This document shows, one piece after another, positions 1 through 8,158 of a DNA stretch of 64,000 nt (the stretch's first letter is position 1; each line of letters begins with the position of its first letter). The notes beneath the pieces are model-generated. The model had not been told where the DNA came from, ran no database searches, and saw only the letters and a program-made list of their open reading frames with translations. Source of the stretch: Nitrospina sp. (GTDB taxonomy: Bacteria > Nitrospinota > Nitrospinia > Nitrospinales > JACRGP01); contig JACAVV010000015.1 in NCBI GenBank assembly GCA_024648695.1, positions 62,001 through 126,000 of the forward strand. The letters are read 5' to 3'. A program made the translations under genes and the position numbers.

Positions 1-2
1 TG

Positions 3-380
3 AATGACGGTGTCGAGGGCAATACCAGCAACGATTTCACGCATGCACTGGGTTACAGCTATAGCGAAGATCCCCATTTCATGTATTGCGCCGAAGATAT
101 GACCACCGAAGGATCCGACAATTGGTGGCTACCCAGTTGCGGCCTTTCCGGCGGATCTTCCGGCGGTGCCTGGGTGCAACCGATGAACACGGGAACGGGA
201 GACGGACCGGTGATTTCTGTAAATTCCTGGGGCTACACCACATCACCCGGAATGGCAGGACCGATACTGGTAGATCCTGCCACTTCGGCCCAATGTCTGT
301 ACAATACGGCAACGAGTGAATCGTTCGGATCCGTGCCTTCAGCAGATGGCGAAGCGGGTGTGATTGACACCTGTTTTTAA
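3..380 (+). CDS. Secreted trypsin-like serine protease, C-terminal part (runs off left edge)
   Basis: The frame is open from the window edge to TAA at 378-380, so only the last 125 residues are seen. They contain the serine-nucleophile loop of a chymotrypsin-fold protease (GGSSGGAW after a cysteine) and the following VNSWGY strand. The segment aligns almost end to end with the C-terminus of the next gene: FTHA.GYS, MYCAEDMTTE, WWLPSC and the final acidic GxVDxCF ending are shared. The two are therefore tandem paralogues. By analogy this is an exported protease. The His and Asp of the triad lie outside the window. Confidence 0.85.
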   Translation, partial: NDGVEGNTSNDFTHALGYSYSEDPHFMYCAEDMTTEGSDNWWLPSCGLSGGSSGGAWVQPMNTGTGDGPVISVNSWGYTTSPGMAGPILVDPATSAQCLYNTATSESFGSVPSADGEAGVIDTCF

Positions 381-390
381 TTAGATACAA

Positions 391-433
391 GCATCCCTGC
401 ACTCGCCATTAAAAGGTGGGTGCAGGGAGATGC
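391..433 (+). terminator. Hairpin after first protease gene
   Basis: GCATCCCTGCAC (391-402) pairs with GTGCAGGG plus ATGC (420-433) around a two-base AG bulge, ten bases after the stop codon. No clear T-run follows, so it may be a weak or factor-assisted terminator or a 3' stabilising stem. Confidence 0.4.
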
Positions 434-535
434 TATTGCCTCTCCTATTCATTCCCTCGGCAACATATTCACGTTATTTCCTAATAACTCCTTGCCTTGT
501 CCCTTCCGTCTAAGTAATTAAAAATCAAGTTTCTA

Positions 536-564
536 TTGACATCCATCAGAAATTGACAGATATT
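536..564 (+). promoter_or_regulatory. Candidate sigma-70 promoter of second protease gene
   Basis: TTGACA at 536-541 is followed, after 17 bases, by GATATT at 559-564. A second TTGACA sits at 553-558 inside the spacer, which is odd. The start codon lies about 60 bases downstream, behind a purine-rich GGAGGGAGAGG ribosome binding site. Prediction by motif only. Confidence 0.4.
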
Positions 565-626
565 CATTATATAAAAACATTAACATTCAAAGTATTATAA
601 GGGGTGAGCAATGGAGGGAGAGGTCC

Positions 627-2135
627 ATGATATACCTTGATTACAGGCGCATGTTTGGTTTAGTGCCATCGATGATTCTTTGTTTGTATTTATTTCCCGG
701 ACCAGCTTATACCCAATCGGGTCCAGATTTTACTCAAATCATGAATCTCGGAAAAGTCCGTACCTTACAACATTGGTCACCGGAACGACAACGTTCTGCG
801 ATTCCCCGGGACCTGCGTGTGGATTCCCGGGGACTGGGCTATCTGGAATTGCCCAGAGGATATCTGCAACCCTATGGGCACAAGGTAGCTATAGAACAAG
901 GGTCCAGTGTACCGGGTTCGCATGGCAATCCATTCAATCCAAAAGATAACGCGGCTCCCCTTATCTTTGATATGGTTCCGGGTCAAAATGAGGATGTCAA
1001 CTTATCCCATACATTTTCCGCGAAGGTTACCGATCTTGAAAGTGGAGTCAAATCTGTATCGTTTACGATTCGTTATCCGGATGGCATCCACAGCCAAAGT
1101 TTCAAAGCCCAACCCCAGGGAAATAATGTATGGAGCCTCACATTGCAAGGGTTGACGCAGGGAAACTGGAGCTGGCAGGTAAACGCCAAAGACCATGCCA
1201 TTCAGGGCGGCAACCCCGGTGCGTCGGCCTGGGTGGACTTTACGGTGGACACGCCGGGAGCCGGTTCCGGAGAAGACGGTGGCACGGTGGTGCATTCTGA
1301 ATGGACGAGGGGAGGTTTGGTGAAAACGGCCGTCGGCCGGATTTTTTTCGAAATGCCTCGCAATCCTCAGAGAGAGGGTCCCTGGCGGGGATTCGTATGT
1401 TCTGGTACCGTGATTGAAGACGATCAACCAGGCAGATCCATCATCCTGACCGCCGCACATTGCATTTTCGATGATGAAAACAAGGCTTTTGCACGCAACG
1501 TACTTTTCATTCCAAATCAGTCGGAAACAACCGGCTCCCGAAGCGACCGGAACTGCGATAACGATCCTTTGGGGTGCTGGGTCCCCTCCTTTGGTGTGGT
1601 GGACGATGATTGGGCGACGCGGGTTTTTCCTGCAAACAAGAGATGGGATTTCGGGTATTATGTCGTTCCCGATGGCGGAGGCCACTCAGGTTCCCATCCC
1701 GCCCTGCAAAGCCTGGACAAAACAGCCGGCGCCATGCCGATTAGTTTTGATCCGCCCCAATTCGACGACGGAGTGGATGGGGGAAGCAGTGATGATTTCA
1801 CACACGCCTTCGGCTATTCGTTCAGTGTGGACCCCAATTTTATGTATTGCGCCGAAGACATGACAACGGAAGACGTTACGTGGTGGTTGCCGAGTTGCGA
1901 TCTTACAGGCGGATCGTCCGGAGGTCCTTGGATTCAACCTTTGGGGACCAACGGAGAAGGACCGGTCATTTCGCTAAATTCATGGGGTTATATAGGCTTG
2001 CCCGGAATGGGGGGACCCATCATGGAAGACCCCGCAACTTCATCAAAATGCTTGTTCGAAACCGCAAAATCCACACCCCCGGGATCTATCCCCCGAGTTG
2101 ATGGCGAAGGGGGTATTGTGGACCCATGTTTTTAG
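627..2135 (+). CDS. Secreted trypsin-like serine protease with Ig-like N-terminal domain
   Basis: The 502-residue protein starts with a probable Sec signal peptide (hydrophobic core around residues 10-27, ending near AYTQS). Residues about 108-208 look like a beta-sandwich Ig/Fn3-type domain (TFSAKVTDLESGVKSVSF...DFTVD). Residues about 225-502 are a chymotrypsin-fold protease with catalytic His in LTAAHC, probable Asp in KRWDFGYY and Ser in GGSSGGPW. The usual GDSGGP reads GSSGGP. Many cysteines suggest disulfides and an extracytoplasmic location. A strong GGAGGGAGAGG precedes the ATG. An out-of-frame ATG at 611 opens a nine-codon frame overlapping the start. The upstream neighbour is a paralogue. 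Substrate unknown. Confidence 0.88.
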   Translation: MIYLDYRRMFGLVPSMILCLYLFPGPAYTQSGPDFTQIMNLGKVRTLQHWSPERQRSAIPRDLRVDSRGLGYLELPRGYLQPYGHKVAIEQGSSVPGSHGNPFNPKDNAAPLIFDMVPGQNEDVNLSHTFSAKVTDLESGVKSVSFTIRYPDGIHSQSFKAQPQGNNVWSLTLQGLTQGNWSWQVNAKDHAIQGGNPGASAWVDFTVDTPGAGSGEDGGTVVHSEWTRGGLVKTAVGRIFFEMPRNPQREGPWRGFVCSGTVIEDDQPGRSIILTAAHCIFDDENKAFARNVLFIPNQSETTGSRSDRNCDNDPLGCWVPSFGVVDDDWATRVFPANKRWDFGYYVVPDGGGHSGSHPALQSLDKTAGAMPISFDPPQFDDGVDGGSSDDFTHAFGYSFSVDPNFMYCAEDMTTEDVTWWLPSCDLTGGSSGGPWIQPLGTNGEGPVISLNSWGYIGLPGMGGPIMEDPATSSKCLFETAKSTPPGSIPRVDGEGGIVDPCF

Positions 2136-2211
2136 ATCGAAGGAATTTGTAAAAATATATTTCCGTGTCATAAACAGCTAAAAAATTTTGTAATAATCTT
2201 AAAAAAACAAT

Positions 2212-2239
2212 TAAAGTCTACCTGAGTTTTTGCCGATAC
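2212..2239 (+). promoter_or_regulatory. Sigma-28 (FliA)-like promoter of the YjfB-type gene
   Basis: TAAAGTCT (2212-2219) and GCCGATAC (2232-2239) are separated by 12 bases. The known FliA consensus is TAAAGTTT-N11-GCCGATAA, so two mismatches and one extra spacer base are seen. It lies 33 bases before the start codon of a gene of a putative motility family, which supports the reading. Confidence 0.55.
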
Positions 2240-2272
2240 CCCTTATAAGCAAGATTTTATCTGGAGTAAGCC

Positions 2273-2464
2273 ATGGTAGACAGCATAGCAAGCGCCGCCA
2301 CCACAGCCAGTAATTTGGCGGTGGCCAATCAAGTGACCACATCAGCGGCGAAGACGGCTCTGGATATTCAAAAACAGGAAGGCGAAGCAATTCTGAATTT
2401 GATTGAAACCGCTTCTTCAGTTTCTTCCGGTAACACGGGCAACATCATCGATATCACCGTCTAG
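2273..2464 (+). CDS. YjfB-family putative motility protein
   Basis: This small 63-residue protein has the layout of the YjfB_motility family: a short N-terminal segment rich in Ala/Ser, a helical middle (AAKTALDIQKQEGEAILNLIE) and a C-terminal NIIDITV ending like the family's NLDIxV tail. The family is found in flagellated bacteria and its exact role is not established. CTGGAGTAAG provides the ribosome binding site. A FliA-like promoter is directly upstream. It converges on the NERD gene with three bases between stop codons. Confidence 0.75.
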   Translation: MVDSIASAATTASNLAVANQVTTSAAKTALDIQKQEGEAILNLIETASSVSSGNTGNIIDITV

Positions 2465-2467
2465 GCC

Positions 2468-3052
2468 TCAAACAAAATTTTCTCTGCCCTTCCCCTGCCT
2501 TTCCTTTAAACTCGATTCGATGTATTCCAATTGTTTGTCATTCAATTTAACCTCAGAATGCTCGCGAATCTTTTTGATAAATTCACGGTTTGATATTACT
2601 TTCCATTTGGCATCGCCTTGAATGTTGGCGTTTCCGGTAAGGACGAAGGAGCCATACGGAAAAGGCCCCAGGTATGCTTCCAATGCATTGGTGTGAGAAC
2701 GGATTCTCCATAGCGGATTGTAAATTGTCTCGCCGGATTTCAAAGTCCATTCGCGATCATTGACATTGCCTTCGATTTTCCCCGCCACTTCAATCTGGCT
2801 GACCACAAAAACTCCGTAGGGAGAGGTAATGACGGTATCGATTTCATTCATTCCGCGTTCCCCCTTCAGGCAAATGTCGTTGAAAATTTTATATTCGTTT
2901 CCCAATCCTTTGAACGCGTTTGTCACCAGAGGTGGCGGTTGGCTTTTTGAGAATAATTTCTTTAACAGGATAAAGACTCCTGTCATGAGAATCAGAGTAA
3001 ACCAGGGGTACGTTGTCACCCAATGTTTTATTTGGAGAAGGTATGTGTTCAT
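2468..3052 (-). CDS. Membrane-anchored NERD-domain protein
   Basis: A single N-terminal transmembrane helix (WFTLILMTGVFILLKKLF, about residues 17-34) is followed by a NERD (nuclease-related) domain at about residues 50-160: GLGNEYKIFNDI, then EIDTVITSPYGVFVVSQIEVAGKIEG, W-T, NPLWRIRSH and an ALEAYLG helix. In the canonical family the IDHV...VIExK segment carries the nuclease-like D and ExK. Here the ExK is QIEVAGK, so catalytic competence is doubtful. It follows the DJ-1-like gene on the same strand with 41 bases between them and may be cotranscribed. Function unknown. Confidence 0.8.
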   Translation of the reverse strand: MNTYLLQIKHWVTTYPWFTLILMTGVFILLKKLFSKSQPPPLVTNAFKGLGNEYKIFNDICLKGERGMNEIDTVITSPYGVFVVSQIEVAGKIEGNVNDREWTLKSGETIYNPLWRIRSHTNALEAYLGPFPYGSFVLTGNANIQGDAKWKVISNREFIKKIREHSEVKLNDKQLEYIESSLKERQGKGRENFV

Positions 3053-3093
3053 GTGATGAGTTTTGTGGTTACCTTAGTTCGCGGGGCCATAGT

Positions 3094-3633
3094 TTATAGT
3101 AACAAATTGACAACTTTCCGGGCAAACTCTTGAGAAACCTGACCACCCGCTCCCGTCACAAATGTTTCAAAAGCTTCAACAGGATGGTCTGAAAATGAAA
3201 CGTTTAAAGCTTGCAAGGCCTCACACGCCGCATCATCTTCGGGACGTGCGGCATCCCCATTCAAAAGGCCCGCTTTGGCCAACACGACAATGGATGAGCC
3301 TAAAGCGCCTATCACCTTTCCGGCACGAAAGTGGTCTGTTAAAATTTGCGGAAGAATGGGATCGTCCCAAAGCGATTTACGGGCCCCTTTACCTCCTATT
3401 AAAACGATGGCGGGGTACCATTTGGGCACACCCTCCTGCTTATCCCAATCCACCAGCATGCCGTCGGGCTGAAAGCGATTCTTGTCCATTCCTCTGGCTT
3501 CCTGCCCGGACCTGGAAAGGACGATGGTTCTGACCGCGGCGCTTTTAAAAACCTCCAGCACCCCAAACAACTCTTGCTCGCAGAACTGGCTTTTAGGAAT
3601 AACGATTAAAACGGTTTTTTCTAGTGAAGACAT
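3094..3633 (-). CDS. DJ-1/PfpI-family protein lacking the nucleophilic cysteine
   Basis: The 179-residue protein has the class I glutamine-amidotransferase-like fold of DJ-1/PfpI: VLIVIPKSQFCEQEL with the conserved early Glu, IVLIGGKGARKSLWDDP, then VIGALGSSIVVLAKAGLLNG at the nucleophile elbow. Family members usually have AxCxGPxxLA here. The Cys position reads Gly, so the typical Cys-Glu chemistry (glyoxalase, deglycase or protease-like) is probably absent. The C-terminal VTGAGG and helix fit the family. A role as a stress or binding protein is inference. Confidence 0.8.
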   Translation of the reverse strand: MSSLEKTVLIVIPKSQFCEQELFGVLEVFKSAAVRTIVLSRSGQEARGMDKNRFQPDGMLVDWDKQEGVPKWYPAIVLIGGKGARKSLWDDPILPQILTDHFRAGKVIGALGSSIVVLAKAGLLNGDAARPEDDAACEALQALNVSFSDHPVEAFETFVTGAGGQVSQEFARKVVNLLL

Positions 3634-3674
3634 AGAGGTATTGTATCAAAAATTCCTTCAATATATATTCGGAC

Positions 3675-3734
3675 AAAAAAAGAACCGGGACCCGCATCCC
3701 CTGATTCGAAAATCAGGGAATGGAATCCCGGCCC
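3675..3734 (-). terminator. Rho-independent terminator of the cytochrome operon
   Basis: On the minus strand, GCCGGGA...TCCCGG encloses an inner CCTGATT/AATCAGG stem. It is followed by a TTCTTTTTTT tract (3675-3681 on the plus strand are A). It lies 29 bases beyond the cytochrome stop codon and ahead of the DJ-1-like gene. Confidence 0.85.
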
Positions 3735-3762
3735 ACTAAATCGATGCTATACAGGAATCAAA

Positions 3763-5190
3763 TCAATTTGACTGGTTCCGGATATATTTAATCAACTGCC
3801 AGATTTCCTTATCCTTTAAAGTTTTGAAAGCCATCATTCCCGTTCCTGCAGATCCGTTTTTAATGATCCAGAACATCTGACCATCGGAAATGTCCTTCAT
3901 CATGGGAGCGCAGGTGAAATTTCTCGGTTTCGGTTTAAGAGCTTTTCCAAGAGGTCCGGTACCATCTGCATTTTTCCCATGGCAATTCATGCAAGCTAGC
4001 GGTTTGGCTTTTTTCATGAATAACGCTTTGCCTGCCGCAATGTGCGAATCAGAGTCGGACAAAGGATTTTTCTTTGATTGAAAACTCACCGGCGCCGATT
4101 TTGTTTTTCGCGGCTGTGGACATGTACCCGATCCTTTGCTGGCAACCTTTGTCACCGCTTCAGCTTTTGGAGCTTCCTCACCCTTGAAATTGCTTCTTAA
4201 GAAAGCGATCAAATCAGCAAAGTCCTGAGTCGGAATGGTCAAACCCCAGTCTGGCATATTTGGGGATTTGCCAACACTTTTACCGCCATAAAAAAGTAAA
4301 TTGTAAAGATAATCTTCCGGCATGTCGCTCAAGGCCATTTCCGCATGCACCGCAGGTTTTGGATCCAGGCCCTGAGCCCCCGGTCCATCGCCTTTGCCTT
4401 CCATACCGTGACATTGCGTACAATAGGTTTTGTAAACCTTGGCGCCGTTTTTGGCATCGGACTTTTTAAAAGCATCGCTCTTCCAGGGTTCATAATACTT
4501 ATAATCATCGACTCCAAGAGTCATGAGATACCCCACCAGATAGCGCACGCCCAAACCACTGAGGTCCGCCAGGTATTCACCACTGTGTGGAGTGAAATCC
4601 TGCGGGTTGAGCGCAAAGCGATAGACCCAATCGACGTTATAACGATTGCCAGAATCGAATAAATTGGCGCTAATAGGACCCCCAATGGTTTTTCCATCTT
4701 CTTTGATCTGATGACATCCGAGGCATGAAAACTGTTTATAAATTTCCGCACCAAATTGCGATTCCCGCTCGGTGAATTCGGAAAGATCGATAGCGTTCTT
4801 CTTGACTCTGGAGTCCAAAAGTTTCGCCTCAAAATAATCCGCCACCGCAATTGAATCAACTTTTGAAAGCGCCGGGTGTTTGAATCCTTTGGACGGGCTA
4901 TCCCAGCGGTAGCCATTTGGATAAAGAAGCTCTTCCTTCCCCTGCAACCAGCGTAACAACCAGGGACGCTGGTATTTATTCCCGCCCCACATCAGATCGG
5001 GGCCCTTTAAATTGAATTTGGATTCGGGAGAGCCCTCAAATTTATGGCAGGCACTACACTGGTTTTTCACAATGCTCTCACCTTTACTCAAGTCGGCGGC
5101 CAATGCGTTGGAAGTGATCAACAAAAAGCTGAAAACAGTCGCGAGAGCCCAAAAAGTTTTGGGCTCTCTCATTTTTGATTTAGATAGCAT
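3763..5190 (-). CDS. Tetraheme c-type cytochrome, exported
   Basis: The 475-residue protein has a Sec signal peptide (FWALATVFSFLLITSNALA) and four CxxCH heme-c motifs: CSACH near residue 45, CLGCH near 155, CTQCH near 258 and CMNCH near 400. Each sits in a class I cytochrome c-like module with downstream Met ligands such as NMPDW and GTGMMAF. The third and fourth modules carry GKGDGPG and DGTGPLGK spacers typical of small periplasmic cytochromes. It probably moves electrons in the periplasm between respiratory complexes, but the partner is not visible. GAGGAGG precedes the ATG. It is second in an operon with a DUF2892 protein (34-base gap) and ends at a strong terminator. Confidence 0.9.
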   Translation of the reverse strand: MLSKSKMREPKTFWALATVFSFLLITSNALAADLSKGESIVKNQCSACHKFEGSPESKFNLKGPDLMWGGNKYQRPWLLRWLQGKEELLYPNGYRWDSPSKGFKHPALSKVDSIAVADYFEAKLLDSRVKKNAIDLSEFTERESQFGAEIYKQFSCLGCHQIKEDGKTIGGPISANLFDSGNRYNVDWVYRFALNPQDFTPHSGEYLADLSGLGVRYLVGYLMTLGVDDYKYYEPWKSDAFKKSDAKNGAKVYKTYCTQCHGMEGKGDGPGAQGLDPKPAVHAEMALSDMPEDYLYNLLFYGGKSVGKSPNMPDWGLTIPTQDFADLIAFLRSNFKGEEAPKAEAVTKVASKGSGTCPQPRKTKSAPVSFQSKKNPLSDSDSHIAAGKALFMKKAKPLACMNCHGKNADGTGPLGKALKPKPRNFTCAPMMKDISDGQMFWIIKNGSAGTGMMAFKTLKDKEIWQLIKYIRNQSN

Positions 5191-5224
5191 GAATTCCTCC
5201 TCAGTTTTTAATGTCCCGAACCTA

Positions 5225-5434
5225 TTAATGATGACCTTTAGGATGACATCTGTCTATATGAAAAAGGGTATAGGCCGGACAATTTCCGGAAACTCCGGAA
5301 AGAAGAGGAATTAAACCGATAACACCCATAGCGATTCCTGCGGAGCCAGAAACAACAAACGCTCCGACGATTAAAGCGATTCCAAGAACAACTCTCAAAC
5401 CACGTTCTTTTTTTCCAATATTACAAGTCAACAT
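5225..5434 (-). CDS. DUF2892 (YgaP-type) small membrane protein
   Basis: The 69-residue protein has two hydrophobic stretches (LRVVLGIALIVGAFVV and IAMGVIGLIPLLSGV) flanked by an N-terminal CNIGKKERG and a C-terminal NCPAYTLFHID motif. This is the pattern of the DUF2892 inner-membrane family, often found as the membrane tail of rhodanese YgaP or alone. AAAGGAGG precedes the ATG. It leads the cytochrome gene in the same operon, so a membrane or sulfur/redox-related role is possible but unproven. The His-rich tail (HPKGHH) is unusual. Confidence 0.75.
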   Translation of the reverse strand: MLTCNIGKKERGLRVVLGIALIVGAFVVSGSAGIAMGVIGLIPLLSGVSGNCPAYTLFHIDRCHPKGHH

Positions 5435-5554
5435 GATGGGCCTCCTTTAGTTGGGGTAACAAAAACTTAATCTTATAGAACATAATATAAGGCTTGGCAC
5501 CGGATTTTTAAATCGTATAAAAAGTAAAAAAGTGGAGGTTGGAAGCCCCAGGAA

Positions 5555-5576
5555 CCTGTAGTAGGCCTACTACAGG
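5555..5576. repeat. Perfect 22-bp palindrome upstream of tRNA-Ala
   Basis: CCTGTAGTAGG and its exact reverse complement abut with no loop, centred on 5565/5566. It sits 13 bases before the -35 box of the tRNA promoter and between that promoter and the divergent DUF2892-cytochrome operon. A loopless dyad suggests a protein binding site rather than a terminator. Confidence 0.7.
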
Positions 5577-5588
5577 ATTAAGAAAGGA

Positions 5589-5616
5589 TTGACAGCAAAA
5601 ATAAATAGAGTAATAT
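5589..5616 (+). promoter_or_regulatory. Sigma-70 promoter of tRNA-Ala
   Basis: TTGACA (5589-5594) and TAATAT (5611-5616) are 16 bases apart, in AT-rich sequence about 40 bases before the tRNA. A near-consensus promoter is expected for a tRNA gene. Confidence 0.65.
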
Positions 5617-5657
5617 AACCTTCCCTGAAAACTGGAAAGTTTATATAATAAAAACAA

Positions 5658-6142
<485 letters not shown>

Positions 6143-6285
6143 TTACTTAACCTTCAATTTTCTCATCCATAACCCTCAATAAAATAAAGCGTTAGCTATT
6201 CTCCTACCTGAGCGGTTTCCCTTTGGTAGCGGGGCAGGCGATGACTTGCCTTTGCTTCCTTGACCACACTATCCGGGGAAACCCC

Positions 6286-7479
6286 ATGCCGCTTTTCAAC
6301 TGGTTTCAAAAAGTAAGCGCAACCGTTCGGACGATGAGCCTCTATCTCCCTCTCAATCAGGGATGGACGGGGACGCGCAACTACGAAAAAATGGCCCGTG
6401 AGGGCTACACTCAAAACAGCGTCCTCTATGCGTGCATTCGCGAATTGGCCGAAGCTTCGGCTTCCGTGCCCTGGACTCTGTTTCGAAAACGAGCCGACGG
6501 CCAGCGCGAAGAGCTCCGCGACCACGCCCTCCTCAAACTCATCGAACGGCCCAACCCGATTCAGGGTCGATTCGAATTCGTGGAATCTTCCCTGGCCTAT
6601 TTGTACTTGTCCGGCAACCTGTATATCGAAGCGGTCGGACCCGGCGAAGGGGATGCTGGAGTTTCGGCGCAACCGCGCGAACTCTATCCACTGCGCCCCG
6701 ACCGAATGACCATCCTGCCCGATCCGGTACATCTCATCGGCGGCTATGAGTATCAGGCCGCAGGCGAAACGGTGCGTTTCAGCAAAGACCGCATCTTTCA
6801 CCTCAAACTGTTCAATCCGCTCGACGACTGGTACGGTCTCTCGCCGGTGCAGGTTGCCGCTCTCGCTATCGACAAAATGAACGTCGGGGACCAATGGAAC
6901 GCCGCTCTTTTGCAAAACGCCGCAGTTCCTTCCGGGGCGCTGATTTCTAAACAACGTCTCACCGACGACCAGTTCCACCGACTGGAACAGGAGATGCGAG
7001 ACAACTATCAGGGCGCTCTCAATGCCCGCAAGCCCCTCCTTCTGGAAGGCGACCTAGACTGGAAAGAATTATCCGTTTCTCCAAAGGACATGGATTGGGT
7101 GGAAGGACTCAAACTCAGCGCCATGCAAATCGCGCAAATCTATAACGTCCCGCCGGAACTCATCGGACTTCAAACCGCCACGTTTCAAAACCGTAAAGAA
7201 GCGCGCAAAGCGCTGTACACAGAAGTCGTCCTACCGGCCCTCAAACGCTTGCGCGACGGATTCAACAACTGGTTGACGCCACGGTTTGGACGCGACCTCT
7301 TGCTGGATCTGGACACCGACCGTGTGGAAGCCTTGTCTGAAGACCGCGAACTGGTCTGGAGGCGTGCGCGCGAAAGCCATTTCTTGACGCTCAATGAAAA
7401 ACGCCAATTGGTGGGATACGGCCCGGTGCCTGGAGGAGACGCGCTGATTCCGCCCGATACACGAGGTGATAATGAATAA
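6286..7479 (+). CDS. Phage portal protein, HK97 family
   Basis: Portal proteins form the dodecameric DNA gate at one capsid vertex. Family signatures visible are NSVLYACIRELAEASASVPW, the HALLKLIERPNP loop, the YLYLSGNLYIE segment, ELYPLRPDRM, DWYGLSPVQVA, a GLKLSAMQIAQIYNVPPELIG helix and a C-terminal LTLNEKRQLVGYGPVPGGD. The 397-residue length is normal. I start at ATG 6286 (MPLFNWFQK) behind CCGGGGAA; codons upstream of it look non-coding. No terminase gene precedes it, which is atypical because terminase normally sits directly upstream. The frame is intact. Confidence 0.92.
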   Translation: MPLFNWFQKVSATVRTMSLYLPLNQGWTGTRNYEKMAREGYTQNSVLYACIRELAEASASVPWTLFRKRADGQREELRDHALLKLIERPNPIQGRFEFVESSLAYLYLSGNLYIEAVGPGEGDAGVSAQPRELYPLRPDRMTILPDPVHLIGGYEYQAAGETVRFSKDRIFHLKLFNPLDDWYGLSPVQVAALAIDKMNVGDQWNAALLQNAAVPSGALISKQRLTDDQFHRLEQEMRDNYQGALNARKPLLLEGDLDWKELSVSPKDMDWVEGLKLSAMQIAQIYNVPPELIGLQTATFQNRKEARKALYTEVVLPALKRLRDGFNNWLTPRFGRDLLLDLDTDRVEALSEDRELVWRRARESHFLTLNEKRQLVGYGPVPGGDALIPPDTRGDNE

Positions 7480-8128
7480 AGAATTTAAGTCATTCCCTTT
7501 CAAGATCCGCGATGTGGAAGCCACTGGGGAATTCCGTGGTTATGCTTCGACGTTCGGAAACGTGGACCATGCCCATGATGTCATCCTGCCGGGTGCCTTT
7601 AAAAAAACCTTGAAGGAAAACAATGGCGGCAAGGTGCCGATTCTCGACCACCACGACTCTACCCGCCAGATCGGCTGGAACCTGGAAGCACGTGAGGATA
7701 AACACGGATTGTGGGTACGAGGTCAACTCGATCTCAATGTCCAGCTTGCCCGCGAACGGCACAGCCTGATGCAAATGGCCTCCCGTGTAGGTGCCCGAAC
7801 GGGTTTGTCAATAGGATTCCAGACGGTACGTGCCGAATCGCCAGGCAAAGCCGCTGGTGTGCGCAATTTGAAAGAATTGAAACTGTTCGAATACAGCATC
7901 GTGGTGTTTCCAATGAACCCGGAAGCGGGCGTGACTACGGTACGTGGCCGTGATGAATGGGTGTCCCAGTTCTTGCGCAAGGAAATGGGCCTCGATGCCG
8001 AGCGCACACGCAAGGCCCGCCATTTTATTCAACACCTGCTCGACCCCAATTTTAATTGTCCCGAAGAGGCCGCTCTGGAACCGGTGGTTCAATCAATGAA
8101 ACAGGTTATCGATACGATCCATTCCTGA
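7472..8128 (+). CDS. Prohead protease, HK97 family (peptidase U35)
   Basis: This maturation protease cleaves the capsid delta domain during head assembly. The 218-residue protein shows GEFRGYASTFGNVDHAHDVILPGAF, catalytic His in LDHHD (about residue 60), Ser in TGLSIGF (about 113) and the Glu of LFEYSIVVFPMNPEA (about 140). I choose ATG 7472, which has GAGGTG just before it and overlaps the portal stop by eight bases. Portal-protease-capsid is the usual order. The C-terminal 60 residues are a helical tail of unknown role. Confidence 0.92.
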   Translation: MNKEFKSFPFKIRDVEATGEFRGYASTFGNVDHAHDVILPGAFKKTLKENNGGKVPILDHHDSTRQIGWNLEAREDKHGLWVRGQLDLNVQLARERHSLMQMASRVGARTGLSIGFQTVRAESPGKAAGVRNLKELKLFEYSIVVFPMNPEAGVTTVRGRDEWVSQFLRKEMGLDAERTRKARHFIQHLLDPNFNCPEEAALEPVVQSMKQVIDTIHS

Positions 8129-8158
8129 ACTTACCTATCCCTTTCCCAAGGAGGAACC

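Noticed and set aside
611-640. Nine-codon frame overlapping the protease start
   Set aside because: It may affect translation, but its ATG is not better placed than the real start; too short to call a gene.
2136-2272. Terminator after the second protease gene
   Set aside because: The sequence is AT-rich but has no stable stem; only the FliA-like promoter is supported.
6170-6260. Possible terminase C-terminal remnant before the portal gene (short frame with ERFPFGSGAGDDLPLLP)
   Set aside because: Only about 25 codons are open and no terminase motif is visible, so it cannot be separated from chance.
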